Shown: one piece after another, positions 57,009 to 64,000 of the stretch | Position numbering within the stretch: the first letter of the stretch is position 1 | Layout: the number at the start of each line of letters is the position of its first letter | Assembly: GCF_933775445.1 (NCBI RefSeq) | Contig: NC_065873.1 | Location: forward strand, 29,388,001 to 29,452,000 | Origin: Argentina anserina | Lineage: Eukaryota > Streptophyta > Magnoliopsida > Rosales > Rosaceae | Direction of reading: 5' to 3' | DNA: 64,000 bases | The notes under the pieces: model-generated | Databases searched by the model: none | What the model saw: the letters and a program-made list of their open reading frames with translations, nothing else | Told to the model about the DNA's origin: nothing | Made by a program: the position numbers and the translations under genes

Positions 57009-60000
57009 ATGAGTTTCAGGGATGGTGACAGTGAAGAAGGGAGTGGGAATCTCAGGAAGCCCTTTCTTCATACTGGGAGCTGGTACCGTATGGGTTCCCG
57101 GCAGTCCAGTATGATGGGCTCTTCTCAGGTCATGAGGGATAGCTCCGTTTCTGTTGTGGCTTGTGTTCTTATTGTGGCTCTTGGTCCTATCCAATTCGGC
57201 TTCACTGTAAGCATATATCATGTCAGGGTTTATTTATTTACTAAGAAATGAGAATAATTTTCGGTTTGATATTTTTGTTTGTTGCAGTCTGGGTATTCTT
57301 CTCCGACCCAATCAGCAATCACCGCTGATCTTGGACTCTCAGTGTCGGAGGTTTGAATCTCGCAACTTGTTAGTTTGGAGTTTTGGTTTTCATGATTCCT
57401 AGTTTGTGTTTTAGCTTTTTCTGATAGCTGGTTATGTGGTTCAGTTTTCGCTGTTTGGTTCTTTATCAAATGTGGGTGCCATGGTGGGGGCTATAGCCAG
57501 TGGTCAGATTTCTGAGTATATTGGGCGGAAAGGGGTGAGAATCTCTTTATCACTTAGTCCTGGTATTTCTCATTCCGCATCTTCCTGTCTTTGTGCACTA
57601 ATCTTTATCTTAATTTTGTGTTTATTGCAGTCTTTAATGATTGCTGCGATTCCTAATGTTATCGGATGGCTCACCATATCCTTTGCCAAAGTGAGTTTAC
57701 TTACCTGACTTTCCAAAGTTTCCATGTTCATTAAAATGTAGACTAGTACCAAATGCAATCCAGGACAGTCTGTCTAATAGTTGCTTTGTTTCTGTAGGAT
57801 TCTTCATTTCTATATATGGGAAGGTTGTTGGAAGGTTTTGGCGTGGGGATAATCTCGTACGTGGTAATGATCCTTCAATGCGGTGATTTTTTATTGGAAC
57901 TATTCAGAGAATTATTGTGAGGAAAACTAACTTGGTGACCATATTGTTAGGTGCCTGTATATATTGCAGAGATAGCACCTCAAAACTTGAGAGGCGCTTT
58001 GGGTTCAGTCAATCAGGTTGCCTTTGCGTACTGGCTATTCTCAAATGAGTATTCGGCTAGTTACTCTATTACATTACTAATCACAATATAATCTTTGCTC
58101 TGCAGCTCTCCGTAACCATTGGGATATTGCTGGCTTATCTGCTTGGACTTTTTGTTCAATGGAGATATCTTGCAGTTTTGGGTAATTTTCTATTTTGTTC
58201 TGCTGTTCACATTACTTGTCATGAGTATTATGGCGTTATTATTTCCAATCTGTTTTTACTTAGTTGATGGGTGTTCGATTTTTCTAACTTCGATTGTCTT
58301 GAAAGGATGATGAACTACGTTGCTTGCCAATACTAATGAGAAATGCTAGAGCAGATTTTCATTATGTGATCATAATATGATTGAATGTTTATCCTATTCA
58401 ACCAAGGACCTTTTTTCTGAATAAGCAGTCTTCTATTGATTAACCTTTCCTACCCTGTTAATTTCCAGGAATATTGCCCTGTACGATATTGATACCTGGG
58501 CTCTTTTTCATTCCAGAATCGCCTCGATGGCTGGTAAGTTGTAAAGTGGATATTCCTTCTTTGCTTTTTATATTGTTGGGGATAAATCTATAATATTTCT
58601 GTTTCTCTTGGTCTTAACACCCAACAGGCAAAAATGGGAATGACAGAGGATTTTGAGGCATCTTTGCAAGTTCTGCGTGGATTTGACACTGATATTTCTA
58701 TTGAAGTGAATGAGATAAAGGTAAAAGCCACTCTTCATCCTCAAAAGTACTGAACGGTAGGAAAACTATTTCTTTAAGTAATTTTTATTCTATATATTGT
58801 GTAGAGATCTTTGGCATCAACAACCAGAAGAACAACAATAAGGTTTGCAGAACTCAAACAAAGAAGATACTGGCTTCCTTTGATGGTACTAACTACAGTT
58901 CAAAACATTAATTCTTTTTTTCTTTTAGTTCAAAACATTGATTTACTGTCTAGTATGTTGATGTTCAAACTTGATGTCTAAATTGAACCACAACTGTTCT
59001 TACTAAATGTTATCCTGCAGATTGGAATTGGATTACTCGTTCTTCAACAGCTTAGTGGAATTAATGGTGTTCTATTCTATTCCAGTACCATATTTGAAAC
59101 TGCTGGTAAGCACTAAGTTGACACGAATGAGTGTCTCCTCATTTATCTGAAAATTCAAGTTTGGATTACTATTAAATATTGTACAAATTGCGTGTACTGT
59201 ATATTCTAAAGAAAGGTGACTCTGAATCAGCTATCTGTTTCACATGAAAAGTCTCATGAGTTTTTATTTTCTTCATAGGGATTACATCAAGTAATGCAGC
59301 CACATGTTGCCTTGGTGCTGTTCAGGTACAGCATGAAAATAAATTGAAACTCGACTTCTCCTTTCCTCCAATATCTTCAAACTCTTATTCTAACAAGGAT
59401 CTGTATGAATTTAGGTATTAGCAACCGGTGTGACTACCTGGTTGGTGGATAGAGCAGGCCGTCGACTTCTGCTTATTGTGAGTTTATTTTCGTCACTTTT
59501 GGGTAATGATGAAGTTAATCATTCATAGAAGTGTTGATATTTTACACATTCTGTCGTAGATCTCCTCCGCTGGAATGACAATTAGCCTCCTAGTTGTTTC
59601 TATAGCATTCTATGTGAAGGTACTTAAGCTCTCATGTTTGTAGAGAAATCTTGTGGGGTTTATGCTTCTCTTGTATATCTCCTAAGTAGTTTCCACTGAT
59701 TCCAGGAATATGCAGTGGTTGATTCCGGTTTTTATAGTGTGTTGAGCATCATTTCAGTGGTCGGAGTTGTGGTATGTATATTCTTTAATTATAATAACAA
59801 TGAGAAGATTGCCATTCCTTTTCTGCCCGTAAATTCTTGCACTATTCTTGCAGGCCATGGTAATTGCCTTCTCTCTGGGTATGGGAGCTATTCCATGGAT
59901 CATAATGTCTGAGGTATGTACATGATGTAGCTTTTTGATAAATAAATATGCTCTCTTTGTACGATTGCAAGAGATATCTATGTAAACATGAACGAATATC

Positions 60001-60605
60001 TGCCTATTCATTCTTTTACAATTTTAGCCACATACCTCTTCCTATACATTCTGGTAATAGATGTTTGCATTGGCACACTCGAGATGTCTTCAAGGTCATG
60101 CGGTAGCTGATTAGTCTCCTTTCTATGCCAAACCTTCTTACAGAGTTATTACAGAGTTTTTCCTTCTTTGGCTAGTACTTATTACAGTGTTTTTTTGCAA
60201 TGCAGATTCTTCCGATTAATATTAAAGGCCTTGCTGGAAGTGTAGCAACACTTGCCAATTGGTCTGTATCCTGGGTGGTCACCATGACTGCGAACTTGCT
60301 ACTAGAATGGAATAGTGGAGGTTTGTATATCTCATTCTCTCCCCCCTTCCACGCTATGTTGCCTATGCTATTAGTGTTTTCTGTGTTTTCATTTGTTATT
60401 CATTGGAGTGCTTCCTTCCCAGTGTTATGATTTTAGATTTCTTAGCTTTCAGTGATTCAGGCTAATGGGACTTGTCTTCCATTTTTGAACAGGGACCTTC
60501 ACCATTTATATGGTTGTGAGCGCTTTCACTGTTGTATTTGTTAACATTTTCGTCCCCGAGACAAAGGGCAGAACTCTGGAAGAAATTCAGTTTTCCTTCA
60601 GATGA
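57009..60605 (+). CDS. ERDL6: ERD6-like sugar transporter (ERDL6 type)
   Basis: Eighteen exons, 488 aa, all phases closing: 57009-57206, 57288-57350, 57445-57534, 57631-57690, 57798-57863, 57951-58016, 58106-58181, 58469-58533, 58628-58720, 58805-58885, 59021-59105, 59279-59325, 59415-59477, 59560-59619, 59706-59771, 59854-59913, 60206-60320, 60493-60605. A major-facilitator monosaccharide transporter with 12 predicted membrane segments. Hallmarks are GRKG after TM2, [51 protein letters not shown] and [13 protein letters not shown]. The N-terminus ([11 protein letters not shown]...[20 protein letters not shown]) is nearly that of Arabidopsis ERDL6, a tonoplast proton-coupled glucose exporter, and its dileucine-like acidic region fits vacuolar sorting. 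Length matches the family (487 aa). Confidence 0.96.
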
Positions 60606-61290
60606 GGTTTCCTTTCCCCTTCTCTCATATCGCTTTACAAGAAACCAATTCTGCATTCTGCAAAACCATTTTGAGATATTCCTACAGAAACTGTGGCATC
60701 GAGCGTGCATATTTTTTGTGGCATAAAAGCAGGCACCACCTTCCGCCAGCAATGCACGGGACTTCGTTTTTTATTGCTACATTCATTGTTCTTCTCTGCA
60801 GTCGGCTGTAACACAACATTGTCGAATAATTTATTAAATTCATTAAATCGATTTTTCGAGCTTTCCATTACGAGCTCGATCAGTTTCATTTGAAACGCAC
60901 CGGTTACGATTTGGCAGAGCAACTTGTTCTTAAAATTTAGGTGATCAGAAGGTGGGAGCCATCATCCTTACCAATCAGTCTACTGTGAATCCACCTGAAA
61001 GTGACAAGGAAATCAAGCTGATTTAAATGACTGGTAGACGTGAATTACTAGTCTCCCTATACACATCATATAACATGTCTTGCAGAAGATTAGATTTGCC
61101 TTTTATATATTAAAAAAGGGGCAGAGAAGATCATGGGGATCGTAAGTTCATGACATGTCAATCTGCCAGGGGTTTAGGGTTTTATCCCTTTGTGCTGCTA
61201 ACAACATTAACCCCATGCCCTAAGCTTATCAAAGTTCCTGTTTAGCTTCAGCATATCCTCATACACCTTAAACGGGCAGGAGTTGTGTCA
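60606..61290. other. 3' flank of ERDL6, gene-free
   Basis: 3' UTR and intergenic DNA. No other feature recognised. Confidence 0.5.
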
Positions 61291-61887
61291 GTAGTATGCA
61301 CTGTTCTAAACAACGGCTTCTAGATCGCTGGGAGGTGGGTCACTGCCACGTTTTTTTGTCTATTCGGTCATCCGTGGCGTTCTAGGGATATGGCAGCCGC
61401 CTAAACAGTCTTAAGCAGTCCACGGCGTTTTTTGGTGATCCGTGACGGTTAAAATCGGTGGACTTTTAGAAATAAAAAAAATTAAAACGCAGTGGAAGTA
61501 AAAGAACTTCATAATGAAGATTTTATTTCAAATGATGACACGGAAAATAAGGAAAGAAAAATAGATATGGACGATAGGAAGAAGTTAGTAAAAGATTTAG
61601 AGAAGAACTTGAGATTTAGTCTTGCGTTTATTTTACAATTTATTTTTTATTTTAATATTTTTATATGGACTTTGAACTTAAGTAATAGTAATTTTGAGTT
61701 TAGACTATTTTGAAAATTAATAGTGAGCATTATTATATATTTTTAATCATATAAATAGTTTAAATACATGAATAAAAATAGATAAATATTTAATAATTTG
61801 CCTAGGAGACCGTCTAGCCGTCTAGGCGCTAGGAGGTAACCATCCGCCTGCATAATGTCTAACGCTTTTTCGAACCTCGGTAGTATG
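61291..61887. mobile_element. hAT MITE with 8-bp TSD
   Basis: GTAGTATG occurs at 61291-61298 and 61880-61887. The 581-bp element starts CACTGTTCTAAACAACGG and ends with an inverse of similar type (right end inverted: CGAGGTTCGAAAAAGCG). GCCGTCTAGGCGCTAGG-type subterminal words (about 61815) are typical of CAGTGTTCTAAA hAT MITEs in plants. The AT-rich centre holds a 73-codon frame (61492-61713) without recognisable transposase motifs. Confidence 0.85.
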
Positions 61888-62598
61888 GTACTGATGGAAG
61901 CTCTAGCACGACAGTATTTCAGAATTTCCAATCGCTCTATTTTTACATGACAGAATTGAAGATATATAGATAAACCCCCAATCTGTTAGTTGAAATCAAT
62001 TTACAGACCGGTGTGCGGTTGAGCCTCGTAGCTAGGCTATAGTCCAAACTCTATTTAACATAAAATTTATAGACAGGCAACGTGCAGCACACGCATACAC
62101 TCCGATTCGAGATAGCTCCATGTCTCCTTCCTGTGTCTCAATCTTGAAAAGGAAAAACAAGCTATCTTTCATGTCTTTCAAGTATGTCGATCATGTGCTG
62201 CATTTGCCCATTTTCTAGAATAAAGACCAACACTCCATAGTGATCAAATACATGTACTGTTACCAAACTCAGGACTAAGGTGCAACGGTTACTTGTCAAA
62301 GCAAATTTGACATTATTCACACAATGTTTATCTGAATGAATAGATCTCATTTACTATTAAAGCTTAAACTCTATGCCTGGACATTAAAAATAGAGATACA
62401 GGACCATTCAAAATGGTCATTTCTGGACTTATTTCGCTACAAACCCATGCAACGAATGCTGAACTCGAGCAGAGAAAAGCCACAATTGACATCAAACTAC
62501 ACATACAGCAGGAACAGAATAGAGTACAACATTAAAAACTGCAGGGGAAAAAATGCAAGAGAGTACCCTGAATGGAGAGTCTTCCCAAAATGCTATTG
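61888..62598. other. Gene-free stretch and KCS 3' flank
   Basis: AT-rich. It probably includes the 3' UTR of the minus-strand KCS gene. Nothing else seen. Confidence 0.5.
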
Positions 62599-64000
62599 CT
62601 ATGAATCTACTTTCACAGGATACTTGTCAATGCTGTCCTCCCAAGGACCATTATGAGATGGCTTCACATTCCGCAGAGCTTCCCAGACTGCACTGTTACA
62701 TTTGAAACCACTCCCAAAGGCAATCTGCCAGACACGGTTGCCCTTGCGCATCCTCCCCTTTGCCTCTGTATAGGCCAACTCATACCAAATGGAGCTCGAT
62801 GAAGTATTCCCAAACCGGTGCAGAGTCATCCGAGAAGCCTCCACATGTATTGGCAACAACTGCAAGTTCTTCTCCAGCTCATCTATCACAGCCCTTCCCC
62901 CAGCATGTATACAGAAATGATCAAATGCCAGCTTAAAATCCGGGATATAAGGCTTGACATTCCCATTCAGCAGCTTCTTAACCGCCAGAGAAGAAAAGAA
63001 CAGCAGCTGCTCGCTTATCGGAAGCACAATAGGCCCCAAAGTAGTTATATTAGTCTTAAGCGCCCCACCGGCAATGGCCATCAAATCTTTCGACAAAGAA
63101 ACACCAGTCTTCCCCTGATCATCCTGCTCCTGGTAAACACACCGAAACGCCTTGTCATCCGCACCCTTATGAGTCCTCACAACATGAACAAGCCTGTACT
63201 TAGCCCGCCTCCTATCCACAGCCTTATTTGACAGCAAAACTGCAGACCCTCCAACTCGAAACAAGCAATTCGGTATCAACATAGACTTCTTATTCCCAAA
63301 ATACCAATTCTGAGTAATGTTCTCAGTACTAACCACAACAGCGTAAGTATTCCTATGAATCTGCAACAAGTCCTTGGCAAGATCAACAGCTATAACTCCA
63401 GCACTGCATCCCATCCCTCCCAAATTATAACTCCTAATATTCCCCCTGAGCTTATACTTATTCACAATCATCGCCGACAGCGACGGCGTCGGATTAAACA
63501 AGCTACAATTCACCACTAGAATCCCTATCTCCTTGGGCTTCACATTTGCATTAGCAAATAAATTATCAAGAGCATCATACATGACCTCCTCGGCTTCTTC
63601 CCTCGCGGCCGCCATAGACGGCCGCGGAGGGATGTGGTGCATGGCCTCGGGGACATAGGTCTCTTCCCCGAGGCCAGAGCGCTCGAGAATCTTCCGCTGG
63701 AACTCGAGCGACGACTCGTCGAAGTCCTTGGTGAGGCGGGAGTGGTCCATGAAGCGCTGGTAGGGAGCCTTGAGGTGATCGGGCGGGCGGTAGCAGGAGT
63801 AGTCGACGAGGTAAACGGGCCTGGGCCGGGTCATGATGTAGACGGTCAACCCGAAGACGAGGACCGCGGAGAAGATGATGAAGCCGACGAGGATGTACTG
63901 GAGGTGGAGCCAGAGGTGGCGGAGGCCGTGGAGGTCCATCCGTGAGGCCTCGATTAAGGTGACGATGATTAAGGGGATGAAGCACAAGGTCAAGAGATTG
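62599..64000 (-). CDS. KCS: 3-ketoacyl-CoA synthase (KCS4/KCS9-like), 5' partial
   Basis: The open frame runs from the stop at 62599 to the window edge (first full codon ends at 63999), so the N-terminus lies outside. The visible part begins [13 protein letters not shown] within the membrane anchor. Two N-terminal membrane segments precede FAE1-type condensing-enzyme sequence: [40 protein letters not shown], the active-site Cys in [18 protein letters not shown], His in [11 protein letters not shown] and Asn in [17 protein letters not shown] enzymes catalyse the first, rate-limiting condensation of malonyl-CoA with acyl-CoA in ER very-long-chain fatty-acid elongation, feeding waxes, suberin and sphingolipids. 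The sequence groups with the KCS4/9/17 type ([19 protein letters not shown]; ends [13 protein letters not shown]). No intron in the visible part. Confidence 0.95.
   Translation of the reverse strand, partial: NLLTLCFIPLIIVTLIEASRMDLHGLRHLWLHLQYILVGFIIFSAVLVFGLTVYIMTRPRPVYLVDYSCYRPPDHLKAPYQRFMDHSRLTKDFDESSLEFQRKILERSGLGEETYVPEAMHHIPPRPSMAAAREEAEEVMYDALDNLFANANVKPKEIGILVVNCSLFNPTPSLSAMIVNKYKLRGNIRSYNLGGMGCSAGVIAVDLAKDLLQIHRNTYAVVVSTENITQNWYFGNKKSMLIPNCLFRVGGSAVLLSNKAVDRRRAKYRLVHVVRTHKGADDKAFRCVYQEQDDQGKTGVSLSKDLMAIAGGALKTNITTLGPIVLPISEQLLFFSSLAVKKLLNGNVKPYIPDFKLAFDHFCIHAGGRAVIDELEKNLQLLPIHVEASRMTLHRFGNTSSSSIWYELAYTEAKGRMRKGNRVWQIAFGSGFKCNSAVWEALRNVKPSHNGPWEDSIDKYPVKVDS

Noticed and set aside
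62818..63985. Frames of 103-137 aa overlapping KCS on both strands
   Set aside because: Shadows of the KCS coding frame caused by its GC-rich 5' half.

Overview
This window is nuclear DNA from a flowering plant, most likely a eudicot. The genes carry short exons with GT-AG introns, encode plant-only families (ZF-HD, Tubby-like F-box, RADIALIS-like MYB, KCS, ERD6-like transporter) and sit among several classes of plant retrotransposons and MITEs. The gene set and element mix would suit Rosaceae, but that is an impression and not shown by the sequence. No viral, bacterial or CRISPR system is present.

Layout. 1-7.35 kb: non-autonomous Ty3/gypsy (Tat-like) debris on the minus strand, abutting a 5'-truncated Ty1/copia element whose integrase-end/RT/RNase H frame has only two internal stops. 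7.35-10.74 kb: gene-free. 10.744-17.415 kb: one complete copia insertion with 184-bp LTRs, a 5-bp target duplication, near-identical LTRs and a badly decayed interior, followed by a pogo/Emigrant-like MITE. 18.0-24.3 kb: a gene cluster with a Tubby-like F-box gene, a convergent gene for a 595-aa protein with 34-aa repeats, and a CBSX3-like gene. 24.9-26.9 kb: a UDP-glycosyltransferase relic and a triple 87-bp repeat. 27.4-31.4 kb: a RADIALIS-like MYB gene, a tRNA-Ala gene, a small secreted LEA-like gene and a peroxiredoxin-IIE-like gene. 31.4-38 kb: gene-free DNA dominated by a strand-biased GTAACT minisatellite that holds a nested hAT-like element. 38.6-44.4 kb: a ZF-HD homeodomain gene and a single-exon fatty-acyl-AMP-ligase-like gene. 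45.7-49.3 kb: a chromomethylase (CMT) pseudogene interrupted by two TRIM elements. 53.4-54.6 kb: an AlkA-type DNA glycosylase. 55.1-55.46 kb: a tandemly duplicated MITE. 57.0-60.6 kb: an 18-exon ERD6-like sugar transporter. 61.3-61.9 kb: an hAT MITE with an 8-bp target duplication. 62.6-64.0 kb: a 3-ketoacyl-CoA synthase whose N-terminus runs off the window.

The intact genes serve unrelated roles: transcription, redox and energy sensing in organelles, DNA repair, vacuolar sugar transport and wax/VLCFA synthesis. No multi-gene pathway or cluster is evident. The unusual content is in the repeats: a young copia insertion of a dead family, the GTAACT array, three tiny poly(A)-tailed retroinsertions with target duplications, and TE insertions inside a gene relic for a TE-silencing methyltransferase.
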